Source of the DNA: Tomocerus qinae
Lineage: Eukaryota; Arthropoda; Collembola; Entomobryomorpha; Tomoceridae
NCBI GenBank assembly: GCA_020055645.1
Contig: CM034548.1
Span: 19,096,001 to 19,160,000, forward strand
DNA length: 64,000 nt
Direction: 5' to 3'
A model generated the notes under the pieces. It worked only from the letters and a program-made list of their open reading frames with translations, did no database searches and was not told where the DNA came from. Below, in pieces: positions 26,204 to 39,663 of this stretch. The translations under genes were made by a program, and so were the position numbers. Positions within the stretch are counted from its first letter, which is position 1. The number at the start of each line of letters is the position of its first letter.

Positions 26204-29200
26204 ATGGAAGAAGAAAATGTAATAATTTGAATTTAATAATTTGAATTTAAAAATACAAATGTAAAATTGTGTATATGAATTGAATACTATAAAACATTTT
26301 TTAATATTGGTGTTCAGATAATATCAATTTTACAATTTTATATTGTTTTCTAAACAGGCGATAAAAGTTATTCAGACATTTCCCGTAAAGGCTCTTGAGT
26401 CACGTAGTCCCATTCACAGAGAAGCTGTGTTTAAGGATGTTCAACGGGCTCTTCAAACTTTGCGTAAGTTACCCTAATATTTCAATGATTTCAATTTTTA
26501 ATCTCTGTACGGCTTATGATATTTTTTATTAAAATAAATTATTTTCTAGCCTTCACGGAAAATCTGTTAAAAGGACTGTCAAAAATATTAATTCTGATTT
26601 CGCCCCATTATAATGGAAAATCCAGGAGCATCGTTCGGATGTTTATACATTATCTTAGAAAGCAATGTGACAATAATACTCTCAATTTCCAAGAAATATT
26701 TTCGGCTACTCTCCTGGAAACTGTCAAAACTAAGAAAAACGCAATCATAACGTAAGTGTATCATTTGGAAGGATTGATTTAATAGATGTTGAAATGTTGT
26801 CGCTTTCGTTAGTGTAATTATGAAACTTAAACTTTGCAGAAAAGCAACTAGTAGAATATCCTTGGGATTATTAAGTTGGACACTGTTGACCGGGCGTGAC
26901 GAATGGTGTCCAAATTTTGCTGAGTTATTGTCGATCTTGACAAATCAAATTAGAGTTCCCCGTTTAGAAAGTCTAGTTGCCAAAAAATTGGCATTGTTTT
27001 GCTCATCAATAAAACCGGAAACTTTCAATGGCCTTGTAAAATACGTTGCGACTGACGAAAAGCATTTAGTCATTCTCTCTTACTTGGCTGTGTGCTCCAA
27101 CTCCGTCAAATTTGAAGAGTCGTCTGCAGAAGGAAGCGAAACAAATTTCAATGAAACTCTTCTAAAAGCAAAGGAACTTGTTATGCAAAAATATTTGGCA
27201 TCGAAAGAAAAAACTGACATTTGGAGTCTTGAGAAAATATCTTTGGAACTTGGACAGTACTTAAAATTTCCAGATAAAGTTTCAATTGACCAAAATTTCA
27301 TCCCAATGTTTCAGAAATCACTCTTGCGATCCCCAGAAACCGCAATAACAGTAAAATCCTTATCATAACTGTTAAGTTAATATTTTCATTGTGTTTTACT
27401 GTCTGGATATAAATAAAAGGATTTTTTTGTGTGTAGGGAGCTGGTTATCTGCTTGAAAACATCGGAACAAATCTTACTGAATCTGGGTTAACCATTGCCA
27501 AGATGTTAACACCACATTTGCATTCTCAATCGGAAACCATTCGAAGTGATGCCGTAAGAGCGTCTGTTGCCTTGGTCAAAAAAGTATGAACTTTAAAAAT
27601 ATTTAAAAATATTATTTTCTGCTACTTTTTGTTGATTCCATAATTTTGTAACAGATTGATTCGTTTGACACGATGAAAAGTATTTTCGAGTGGTATATAG
27701 CGGTATTTAATGGTTCTGAAGGCAAGTTAACGTTGGCTGCGCACAAAATTTGCATTCTAGAGGTAATTGATATATATTTATTGTAATTTTATATTATTTA
27801 AGCTAGTTTTTAAGCAATAACTATTATTTTGTTTCTTAGGCCCTGAAGGGAATGAGGGTTTGTGGTCTGAACATCGATGGGAAAAGTTGCATCCAAACCA
27901 TGGAGCCCCTCGCAGAGTGGGTAATAGCCCAGTTGATAAAAATAATAGAAACGGAAGGTATTTTTAAATATTTTATTGCAACTGTAGCCCAATGATTAGT
28001 TTTAATGTTATTTTTGGTACATTCTAGTCCACGAAGGAACACTAGTCGAGTGCTTTCATGTGGTTTATCTGTGGTGTGATGAGTTAACGAAGTTGGCAGC
28101 TTCCACTGCCATAACGAAGTACATACAAAAAGGGTTCAAAGATACAAAAGGATTGGTTAAAGCAGCATTTTATTTGGCGTTGACTGCCTATTTCAAAAAC
28201 CGTGCCCAGGATTTGGAACAGTTCTTACCTATTATCTGCTCAACTTTAACTAAACTTACTGTCCATTCTAATGTAATTAATATTTTGTACTACATTAAAA
28301 AAATGATATATTATTAGTTTTACTAGCTAATTGAAACCTTTTAACCTCTAAAGGTTACGGCGCTTAACGAGGCAATTCCTTTAGGATCCATTATAGCAAA
28401 TGCAAAACATGCTGACAAAAACGTACCCGATGATGCTTGGACTGCTACATGTAATGTTCTCAGCAACGTCAATGATAAGAATATCCCTCTGCTGTCTACT
28501 ATGACTAAAATGGAAATAATTCATCTTGCAAACAAAATTTTGCTGGTGGATGGCTTTAACAAATTTGTCGAAGATATATGTCGAGCCGTGGCGCTGACCA
28601 TTGCTAGCGATAAATTTGAGGTAATTTCTTGTAGTATTATTCTTTCCCATATATGCAGTTTATTTACATTTTGTACTATCGATCCCGTTTACCTATCGAA
28701 ATCCCACTAGGAAAAGACTCGAGACTAAATGGCAAAATAATAATTATTATTATTGAAATTAGTTTTTATATAAATTCTTAACTTCTCTTTTAGATTTCTA
28801 ATGCCGTGATGACTTTTGCTGACAATGAGATGTTAAAAGTATTGCCCATTGTCATCATGCAAATGGAAAAAGCTAATTCAGAAGGATTTGTTAATGTGAG
28901 TAATTGTTATCCGACGGTGTTAATTTTCATTTAAAAAGTACGTTTGTTTTATTCACATTTCTTTACATTGTCTAAAACGTGAAATGTTGTAAATAGAACC
29001 AAGCGTGCGAGAAAGTCTTAGTGGAGATAGTAAAAACACCAATGGAGAACGCCTGGATGCCGTTTTCCTTTTTGAAAATTGCTCATCAGTGCAGTGACAA
29101 AAACCTGTGGGAATATCTAATAAACAAACTCCATAAGCTTTACAAGGCTAAGAATGCATTCACGGTATGTTCAGAACTGTGGCAGGATGTGAAACATTTC

Positions 29201-32200
29201 GTAGTTCACTTTGACAATAGCTTGATGCATCAACGAATCGTCCGGACTTTTAGCTTTTATCTTGGGGAACAAGTTGTTAAAACCTGTGTGGACCAGTTTG
29301 CACAGTAAGAAGCTACAAAATTGGTGCAAGAAAACATAACTGGTACATAATTGGCTCAAAATAAATTTTTTTTGTTATTTTAGAGTAAATAAAAATAGCG
29401 ATTTAATGAAAGTATCCAGAGAAGACTATTTTATTTTTCGGACTCCGGAAGGTCAGCTATTTGATGCATCTGTATTGGAAACGTAAGTAATTTATGACTT
29501 CATTTCTGAAATTATATATAGTACTTAATTATGATTAGTAATAATTTTAATACACTAAACAGAGCGGAAGAGGCGTCAAAGAATATGAAAAGAGAAAGCA
29601 AAGTTTATTCATACAAAGAACAGTTGGAAGAGATTCAGCTGAAGAAGGAAATTGAAGAAAAGCGTAAAGCTGCGGGCAAGGCAGTTCAGCTCTCTGCAAA
29701 ACAGAAAGAAGCTATGAAGACTCAGCTAGCCAAGGAAAATGCCATAAGAGAATCAATGAAAGAGGTAATTAGGTTTATTTATTCTAAGGTGATACTCTAT
29801 GAAATAGATTAAAATACGAATATACTATTTTGTAGTTGGACCGTGAAGTAATGCAGTGTACTGGACTTTTCGAAGCTGTTATTGAAGGAAATCTCCAAAC
29901 ATTGGGTCATTATTTAAAAGATTTTATAATTGAACTGGTAGGACTCATGCAAAGTTACATAGCAGCGCCACATGCCGTGCGTCTCTTCCAAAAGCTAGCT
30001 ACTCTATTTTTCAAGACAGATCCTGATTTAGGTGATTTTTGTTAACTGATTTGGTAACTATCCTTTATGGGCCTATACTTATAAAATATCTTATTTTTGT
30101 AGCATATTTGGTCACGCATGTAAGTATTGGGGTTATATCTCCCAAATGCGAAGTCAGTGTTGATTGGAGCCCTAGTGCGCTAACAACAGCACTAAACAAT
30201 GTTCTTGGGAAATTGATACAGGTATTAATATTTGATGGAAAATGTCTCAATTTGTTTCAAAGAAGTTATTGCAGTAATGTTTTGATGATATATAGAAAAG
30301 CGCTGAGGACGTGGACTTTTCATGTGCTTGTTACACAGTGTGCTTTCCACTTTTACGCTTGGCCGTGCACGAGTATTCTAGAGAGTCTTCCGTAATCGCA
30401 GCAGTGATGGAGATTACCTTAAATCGTGCCAAAAATACATCGGGTTATATTGATGACAATCCAGCGTTTTTACCTCGAGTGCATATGACTCGTCTACTTT
30501 ATCATGTTATGGGTAAAAAACTTTCTGTATTTCTCATCATCATTTATGAAATTGGCTAAGTAATCTATACTTGTAGTGATTCCATGCAAATATATATTTA
30601 TTTCGAATTTTTAAATGACAATGTGTTTATACAGGTACCTGTGAAAATCGTAACCAACAGTTAGCATATTCGGCTACAATCGCTCTAGCTAATTCGGGTA
30701 CCAGGGAAAGAGACCTTAGTTACATCGGAAAGGGTTTAGTTCCAATCATTGCTTCTGAATTCAGGGTACATTTACTGGCTTTAAATAGTCACTTGAAACC
30801 TGTTCGAGAAGCCGGTCTGCAGGTACCTAAATATTTTTATATTCGTAGATCATTTTGAAAACAGTTACTTCCTTGTATCCTTTTTGCATATTTTCTTATT
30901 ATTTTAGGCGTTGATGATATTACCCTGGGATGCTAGTTGGGGTGAGATAGACGACGAATTATTGGGCCACGTAAGTGCTAATATGTTTAGAATGGGACAT
31001 GACAGCGACCCCGATCTTTCTCAAACGGCTCAGAATTATATGACGAAAACTAATTTCCCTGCAACTGTCAAACTTTTCGATGAGCTACTAACATGTTAGT
31101 TATCACTTCTTAATCTTAATCTTAATTGTGGTAAATATGTAAATATGTGAACTGGTCTGATTAAAAACCATGAATGATTTATTTCCGTACAGGCTTAATG
31201 CATCCCGTTGAAGAGGTGAGAGTATCAGGAGCTACGGCTATAGGGGCCTTAGTAAAAATCCATCCAGATGAATGTGAAGTTATCGTTGAAAAATTGCTTG
31301 AAATTTATGAAGAGAATTTGGCAATGACTCCTCAAGTTTTGGATAATTTTGGCCGAGTAATAGAAGAAGGAGTTGACAAATGGGAACCAAGGAGTGGTGC
31401 TGGTTTGGCCCTTAAAACGGTTTCGCCTTATCTCAGTGTGCCTACTGTGAGTGCATTTTTATGACTATGATTTCTATCTATATCTATCTAAAGTCCGGAA
31501 GATCTATTTCTATCATAGAACTGAATTTTGTAACCGAGTCATTCTACTTTTATCATGTTCTAGTCCAAAAAAATTATGACATGGATTGTCACCCGTGCTT
31601 TGGCTGATAACAATCAAACCGTTCATAATATAGTTCTCGAAGCAGCCGTTGAAATTGTTAAAATATATGGAAAAGGTAAGCAAGTTATATATTACATCAT
31701 AATAATTTGTTCATGTGTTAAATGAAGATATTTTTAGTATTTTTAATACCAACATATAGTTTTCAATTTTTTTCTTTAAAAGTTGGTTTGAATCCAGTGG
31801 TTAGTCTTCTTTTGAGTTAAGTGTGTCCTTATTTATAGTTATGTTTTATTTATTTAACTTTCAGTCTGTCTTAGTGACTTTGTTGCTGTGATTGAATCAT
31901 TCTTGGACAATACTGGTGTATCTGGACAATACGACAATGTTAGACAAGCTTGTGTTGTGCTTATGGGTTGTTTAGCTCGTCATTTGGATCCTTCTGACAG
32001 TAGAGTAAAATCCATTTTTGGAACTTTGTTAGACACATTGTCTACTCCCTCTGAAAAGGTAATTGTGTTAATTTTCTTCTCTTTATTATCTTGCAACACT
32101 AAATCAAATATTATACGCCATTTTTTGACTTAGGTACAAGAGGCAGTTGCCAATTGTTTGCCATCACTAGTGCCGGCAGTTTCCGGTGATGCAGTTTCGA

Positions 32201-35200
32201 TTCTGGAAAGAATAGTTAACAAATTAATGGATGCGGACAGCTATGGAGAAAGGTAAGTATATTCTGAAAACTCAAACTAATTAGCTAATTGTAGTAAATC
32301 GGACTAAATTTCACCTGTATAAATGTTTTACGCTGTTTAGACGAGGGGCAGCGTACGGATTAGCTGGAATGATAAAAGGTCTCGGTATACTCTCATTAAA
32401 ACAACATGACATCATGAACATGATTGCCACAGGGATGCAGGACAAAAAGAATTTCCGACATCGTGAAGGTTATTTTTATAACACAAAAATAAAGTGGTAT
32501 ATAAGTATCTATTTAATAAAGTTTGAAAATTAAAATAGTTGCTAAATTAACCAAATGTTAACCAAATCAATTTAATATCTGTTTTTAATTACCCTGCAGG
32601 AGCTTTAATGGCCTTGGAGTTACTTTGTGAATTTCTTGGAAGACTTTTCGAGCCTTATATTGTTCATGTCCTGCCATATTTACTTCAGTGCCTCGGAGAT
32701 TCAAATCAGTAATAAAAATTATGTGATCGGCCGTTATGAAACTAATTTTATATTCCATATCTACATTTTACTTGGCGATATTTAGTTATGAAGTATTTTT
32801 ATAAAATTATAGGTACGTACGTGAAGCAACTGAAAACACTGCGAGACGTGTAATGAGTCGTTTGTCTGGACATGGGGTCAAACTCGTTTTGCCTTCGCTG
32901 TTGGCTGCACTAAATGAAGACTCTTGGAGAACGAAATGTGGTTCAGTAGATTTACTCGGAAGAATGGCTTATTGCGCACCTAGACAGTTATCTGGTTGTC
33001 TGCCTATGATCGTCCCAAAGTTGATTGAGGTAAAATAGTTGTCTACTTATGATGTTCTCTAGCAGCAGCTGTAGTGTTATTAAAAAGTTTTATTGTATGC
33101 ACTAATGTCATTGACGATAACAGGTGTTAGGAGATTCTCACGTCAAGGTTCAAGATTCAGCCACAAAGGCTTTAAGATTGATTGGATCTGTAATTCGAAA
33201 TCCTGAAATCCAGTCCGTCGTTCCCGTTCTTTTAGAGGTTCGTTACAGTAGCTCTATTTACCTTCATTGCAGGACCTTCATTTACCATCATTACAGAAGT
33301 ATGATATGCAATATGTTTATAGGCGCTACAAGACCCAGGAAAGAAGACTTCGTCGTGCTTACAAGCTCTTTTGAAAACAGAGTTCGTTCACTTTGTCGAC
33401 CCTCCGTCCCTTGCTCTAATTATGCCCGTTGTTCAAAGAGCTTTCCAAGATCGGTCAACGGAAAATCGTAAAATGGCAGCACAAATTATAGGAAATATGT
33501 ACTCTTTAACAGATCATTCTGATCTTGCCCCATACATGGACAATGTTATGCCTGGATTGAAAACTTCTCTTTTGGATCCTGTGCCTGAAGTATTAAAAAA
33601 ATTTTGTATTTTTATTGATATTTATTATTATTGTTAATACCAATGATAATAATGGTTTAAATAATAACTAGGTCAGAGCAGTTGCCGCTAAAGCCTTAGG
33701 AGCCATGTCGAAGGGAATGGGAGAAAAATGCTATGACGAATTGTTGCCTTGGTTGATGAAAACTCTTATTTCAGAAGTCAACTCAGTTGACAGATCTGGA
33801 GCTGCTCAAGGTCTTGCTGAAGTCATTGGAGCTCTTGGAGAGGATAAATTGCATAGATTCATGCCAGGTATTTCCTAATAAATTGAAATTTTGAAATAGA
33901 TTCATAAAATTGAATTATAATTTGGAACTGTTTTATTGATCTGTTTATTATTATTAATTTTTTTAGAGATAATCAAAAAAGCAGACTCTGATGACATAGC
34001 TCCTCACGTCAGGGATGGGTACATGATGATGTTTATTTACATGCCATCTGTCTTTGAAAATGTCTTCGTTCCCTACATTGGACAGATCATCAATCCTATT
34101 CTGAAGGTAGGTTCCTAATTCAAATTAAAAATTATATTTATGGGCAATAATGTTAATTCGTATATAGGCCTTGGCTGATGAAAATGAATATGTACGAGAA
34201 ACGGCTTTGAAAGCTGGGCAGAGAATCGTTACGGGGTATGCTGACACAGCCATCACTCTGTTGCTACCACAATTAGAAAAAGGAGTTTTTGATGATAACT
34301 GGAGAATCCGATTTTCATCCGTTCAGTTACTTGGAGATTTGTTGTACAAAATATCTGGTGTTTCTGGAAAGATGAGTACGGAATCTGCCAGCGACGACGA
34401 TAATTTTGGTACTGAGCAGTCTCAACGGGTAAGAATTCTTTTATTTATAACTCAGTCAAAACAAAATTCAGTAATAATTGTTTATAAAATGACTTATCTC
34501 ACTCGGTTTGCAGATAATAATAGAGTCGCTAGGTTTGGATAGAAGAAATCGTGTTTTGGCTGGATTGTATATGGGAAGATCTGACGTAGCACTTATGGTT
34601 CGCCAAGCTGCTCTTCACGTTTGGAAAGTTGTTGTGGCTAATACTCCAAAAACTCTACGTGAAATTTTGCCCACGCTATTTTCATTGCTTTTAGGATGTT
34701 TAGCTAGCCATTCCCAAGACAAGAGACAAGTAGCTGCTAGGTAAAGTTAAAACTGTGCATTAATACATTATTGGAATTTCAAACTACAAATAACACTGCA
34801 GGCTTGTATTTTAATGCTTGCATCTACAAACGTTCAGTTAATTTACTTTAGCATTTTTTTTCTGTTTTCTAGAACCCTTGGAGATCTGGTACGGAAATTA
34901 GGTGAAAAAATTTTGCCAGAAATAATTCCCATACTTGAAAAGGGTCTTGAATCCGACCGGTCAGATGAACGACAAGGTGTCTGCATTGGTCTGTCAGAAA
35001 TTATGGCTTCAACAAGCCGAGATATGGTCATGGCGTTTGTTGAAAATCTAGTCCCAACGCTTCGGTACGTTATTTTTTATTAGTAAACCATTTATGCCTC
35101 TGTAGACCGACTTTGTCTGAATTGTCTGTAAGCAGAGGCGTAGCCATGTTTTCTAGTCTCCATTATTTTGGAGTAGAGATAAAAAATTTTTATTATGCAA

Positions 35201-38200
35201 AATAAACTAGTGAGGGTATTGAATGATGGATGATGACTTTCTTCAAATTAACGTATGGTACAATAAGTATCTATAGCTATAAGGCATATGTATTTGATTG
35301 CAGGAAAGCATTGTGCGATCCCTCTCCTCAAGTAAGGCAAGCAGCCGCTCAAACATTTGGCAGCTTACATGCTACGGTCGGCAGCAGAGCTCTGGATGAA
35401 ATATGTCCATTCCTAATGAAAAAATTGGTAAGCTAAACCTAAATTATTTTTATATGCAAATAGATTGTAGTTTATTTTTTAAATTTAAAACAAGCTACAA
35501 TTTATCCAAAATTTACATAAAAATTTTCATTTACACTCTTCATATGGTTTTCATTCATTTGGTATTGAATGAAATGCTGTTATTGCAGCAGAAATGAGAC
35601 TAATCCAAGCAAAAAGTTTTGAAAGTTTATTAATAATATAAATTCAAATGATTGCTAGATCTTTTAGAAAAGTAATATTGTATGAGCCTACTATATGGAA
35701 AATGAAAATTACTAATTCGATCATTTTGTTTATAGAGTGATGTCGAGGACGGTGACTACGCTTTAGATGGTTTGGGACAAATCTTAGGCATAAAGTCAAA
35801 AGCTGTTATGCCTTATTTGGTACCTCAACTAACTGCTCCTCCAGCAAATACTAAGGCCATCGCGTTGGTAGCTTCAGTTGCTGGTGAAGCTTTGGCGAAG
35901 CATTTGACTAAACTGCTTACACCTTTGATTTCTGTCTTAAGCGAAAGTGTCGGCACACCTGAAGAGGAACAAGTAATTCATCTTATTCTTCTTGCATTCT
36001 CTTAAGCATCTAAGCATGCTTTAAAATTTAAATACCTTTTAATCTGAAATATATTTTAAATGCGAAGAGAATTTTAATTCTAAACAATTGTTGAATATAG
36101 GTTCGTTCACATTGTCAAACAGTAGTATTGTCAGTCCTAGACGACCAAGGCACTCGGATTCTTGTTGATGAATTGTTAGAACTGAAAAAATCTAGTAATG
36201 AAGGCACTAAACGATCTGCTGTAACTTTATTGTCAATGTTTTGCGTTAACACAAAAGCCGATATCACCCCTTACGTGGGTCAACTTCTCCGGGGTCTCAT
36301 TTTGTTAATGGTGGACGAAAATGAGCAAATTCTTCAATTAACGGCCGATGCTCTAACTGCTGTTGTTAAAGTAAATAACGTTTTGGTCCTCACTAGGCAT
36401 ATAATAATACTTGTAGGAACTTTTGATAACATGAATATTTGGCTTGCAGGGCTTAGGAAGCAACGAAAGACTTACCTACGTGAGCGACGTACGACAAGCT
36501 GTAAGATTTGCGCAAGGTGATTTGAAGGGGAAAAAGACTTTACCTGGACTCTGCCTTTCAAAGGTAACATTCATATGCACTTAATTTTTGAGGCCTAATT
36601 AAATAGCTAAATATGTGAACGACATTACTATTAATTATATTTTAGGGAATTAATCCAGTGCTACCAATTTTCCGAGAAGCGCTATTGAATGGAAGTGCAG
36701 ATTTAAAAGAACAGGCAGCCTTAGGAATGGGCGAACTCATCGCTTTAAGTAATTCCGAAGCTCTTAAACCATCAACAGTTCATATCACCGGTCCCTTGAT
36801 TCGTATCCTTGGTGATCGCTACGGTGCCAACGTCAAAGGAGCTGTGTTGGACACGCTCACTCTGTTGTTAATGAAGGTGTGAAAGAATTTCGATGCAAAA
36901 AATTTGGTAGGTGAGTTATTTGGTCTAAAATTTTGTTTTTTTAATCTAGGTGGGTCTTCATCTTAAAGCTTTCCTGCCCCAACTACAAACTACGTTTTTA
37001 AAATCTGCTGTTGATCCACATCGCAATGTCAGACTGAAAGCAGCCGCCGCAATGGCTCAATTAATTCCAATCCACAGTAAGCCAGATCCTCTGTTCCAAG
37101 AAATAGTCAATGCAATCAAGCAGGCTGAAGATATCACAGTCAGGTATGCTAAAATGTCATTTGTTCATATGTTATGACTAGGCATAGTATATTTTGATTT
37201 TAAGATTAAAAATTGAATGTCTAGAGATACGTTGATCTTTACCTTGAGAGCTACAATTGTACCTGGTGGGGATAAAATGACTCCAGCTACCAAGAAATTG
37301 GTAACAACCATATTGTTCCATTTACTGAACTCAAGTTAGTGAAAATCTAAACAATACAGTCAAATAGATACAATAATGTACGCAGAAATAATATTAAATT
37401 AATTCGAAAATTGCAGTTGAAGAGTCAACACGAATAACATCAGCAGGTTGTCTGGGGGCAATGATGAAATGGATTCCATCGGAAGAAATAGAGCCCATAT
37501 TAATACCTCTTTTAAATGGTAATTTAAAATGCATTTATAAAAATGCTATAATGTTGCTGATGTGATTTGTCCTAATGATGATATTTTCTCGGCTATTTAG
37601 AAGACGAAAATGATGTTGTTGCTCGCCATGCACGGTCCACTGCGTTTGTTGTAGGACTCAAAGAAGCCATTGAAATTGTGTACGAGGATAAGCGGAAACA
37701 TAAAATCCATACATGTATATTGAGCATGTTGTCATCCGACAAGGTAGTGCCAATTCCGAAAATAATTTATTTTGGAATGTGAACTCTTGTCTAATAATAT
37801 TTTACTATGCTTTACCAGGTGCCTGTTGTGTCTAATGGAATTCGTGCCTGTGGACATTTGTTCAAGTACTGCATATTGTCAAACATGGCTCTACCTTCAA
37901 ATCTTCTTCAGCCATTTGCAAAGGTCGGTTCTGCAGTCTAAGTGAAAGTACTTCTGTGGTGGCATTGCTATTGTATTCACTGAAACTAATTTGCATTAAT
38001 TATTGCAGACGCTGAACAATGCATGTAATGAAGTCAAGGGTTTGCTGGGAATGGTCTCGGAAGTCCTTGGCAGGGCCACATATCCTAAACTGCTTCCCAA
38101 AGAACTGTGCAAATATTTAATTCCAGCACTGGTGAATGGTACCAAAGAAAAAAATTCTATGGTACGAGCTTCTTGCGAAGCAGCTCTTGTGTTTGTTCTG

Positions 38201-38503
38201 CATCTTAGAAACGGAGACTCGACATTATCTGTAAGTTGCAATTACATATATTTAAATGATTTCGCAAATGATCATTCAAATTAAATTGTTGATGAAAAAT
38301 TTACTTAAACTGTATGAAAAATATAAAGTTCGTTTAATTGATTGTCATCACTTGTTTTTAAATTACATTAACAGGCTTGTATGGATTCCTTGGAATCTGG
38401 GGCAAAGGAGGCTTTGTCCGATGTGATAACTAAAGTGCTGCGAAAAATGGCAAACTCGCCAGAAGGAAAATTGCCTGATATTGATGATACTGTTCTAACG
38501 TGA
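26204..38503 (+). CDS. GCN1: GCN1, ribosome-bound activator of the eIF2-alpha kinase GCN2
   Basis: I resolve 44 exons that join in phase to 2,615 residues, close to the 2,671 of human GCN1. The protein is almost entirely HEAT repeats. A charged helical segment near residues 745-810 ([20 protein letters not shown]) is typical of the family's middle region. Roughly residues 1,400-1,740 form the eEF3-like HEAT block, with characteristic stretches such as [38 protein letters not shown] and [11 protein letters not shown]. The C-terminal third (about 1,980-2,400) corresponds to the region that binds the RWD domain of GCN2. GCN1 sits on stalled or collided ribosomes in the cytosol and passes uncharged-tRNA or collision signals to GCN2. 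The ATG at 26204 has a strong context (A at -3, G at +4). An in-frame ATG at 26192 would add four residues in a weaker context. The final exon ends at TGA 38501-38503. Confidence 0.97.
26204..38503 (+). other. GCN1: exon map of GCN1
   Basis: Coding exons from splice sites and frame: 26204-26218, 26358-26463, 26550-26751, 26840-27350, 27437-27583, 27655-27762, 27840-27957, 28028-28272, 28354-28620, 28794-28895, 28997-29304, 29384-29482, 29563-29764, 29836-30031, 30103-30221, 30296-30512, 30635-30822, 30908-31094, 31193-31446, 31564-31675, 31865-32058, 32134-32252, 32341-32468, 32600-32708, 32813-33029, 33124-33237, 33323-33589, 33672-33867, 33967-34106, 34168-34428, 34514-34740, 34873-35064, 35304-35427, 35736-35972, 36101-36370, 36450-36563, 36646-36876, 36950-37143, 37225-37334, 37417-37518, 37601-37743, 37819-37923, 38009-38230, 38375-38503. 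The sum is 7,848 bases (2,616 codons with stop). All introns are GT-AG. Confidence 0.88.
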
Positions 38504-38812
38504 AGAAGTATAATCAATATATTTTATATTAACTATATGAAGCTGCAGTTAAGTTGTGAAATTTCAGTTTTGGAATGTGGTTAAATATGTGTAAACGTGT
38601 GCGGAATGATTTTGAGGGTCCAGATCAATTTTTTGTGGTTCAAGTTTACATCAAATGAAATGATGATCGTGAACTTAATTGCTTGTCTTATAAATTGTAT
38701 TCTGTAGCGTGTTATATTTGGATTTATATCTGTACAGTAGACTGTTAGTTAGACTACAGTAGTAGACTAGTTCTTTTCCTGTCTTCTTATAATTTGTAAT
38801 GAATGAAATGCT

Positions 38813-38818
38813 AATAAA
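38813..38818 (+). promoter_or_regulatory. GCN1: GCN1 polyadenylation signal
   Basis: AATAAA lies 310 bases after the GCN1 stop codon. The GT-rich sequence GTGTGACATTGTGTG follows directly, the usual arrangement for a cleavage and polyadenylation site. I see no competing signal between it and the stop codon. Confidence 0.7.
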
Positions 38819-38927
38819 GTGTGACATTGTGTGAAAAAGTTAACTAGTTTGTTGTATTCACCGATAGTGAAAATGAGATTAGTAGATTTATAGGTCGTTG
38901 ATTCAGTGGAATTGATAATATTGAGTA

Positions 38928-39015
38928 TTTATTGCGTACATAATGAACGTACAGTAGTTACATACAATCTACTAAATAGTAATTAATTGTCAGTGACTAG
39001 CCTGCTAAATTTATT
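38928..39015 (-). promoter_or_regulatory. FRMPD4: candidate polyadenylation signals of the FRMPD4-like gene
   Basis: On the minus strand AATAAA occurs at 39015-39010 and again at 38933-38928, about 650 and 730 bases past the FRMPD4-like stop codon. If the farther one is used, the transcript would end within about 100 bases of the GCN1 transcript end. Confidence 0.35.
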
Positions 39016-39663
39016 GTTTACAGCAGACCATAATTTTCAGTGTGAGATTGTCACGAAAGTCTTGAATACACAACGTATAGTTTGAGATTGAAAAGATTGT
39101 TTCTTTACGTATTGCATAATAATGTTAATTTCTGTGACTGAACATGAAAACATCACAAAAGAACTATTATGGTCGTTTGAAAAGAATCTTGCGAAACACG
39201 ATGTGATATCAGCTATAACAACAGTCAATACGCTGCAAAGTGTAGCAGTAGAACGGAGCAACGCTGCCAAAATATGAAAACAGAGGACTTGCATACGAAC
39301 AACTCCATTACTCTAGACATCATTACAGATAAGATGCACGCACACACGATGACAAGTTTACAACAGTATAAGTAGTAAATACATACATTGACGTAGACGG
39401 TACGATTATTATTAAATATCTTTTATGCTAGCTACTTACAGACTATGACTCATATACAAAGGTAGAGCAGTACAGTCCTTGAGTGACTTACACAAACAGC
39501 TATGAAAAAATTAAAGAGAAAGCACCTGGATGGCTTTCTTATCGGCTAATTTAGTCCAAGAGAATTTCTACTTTGGGAACAATTTGTATTTATGCTGATT
39601 GTAACAGTATTTATATATATTAATTATTGTATGATGTACGGTGATGGGGTATACCCCTCTCCC

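Larger units (their letters stand above)
38504..39663. other. convergent 3' region between GCN1 and the FRMPD4-like gene
   Basis: Both neighbours end here, so this stretch is expected to be the two 3' untranslated regions. I see no further gene. A short minus-strand frame around 39037-39294 lacks any family resemblance and lies where the FRMPD4-like 3' untranslated region would be. Confidence 0.55.
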
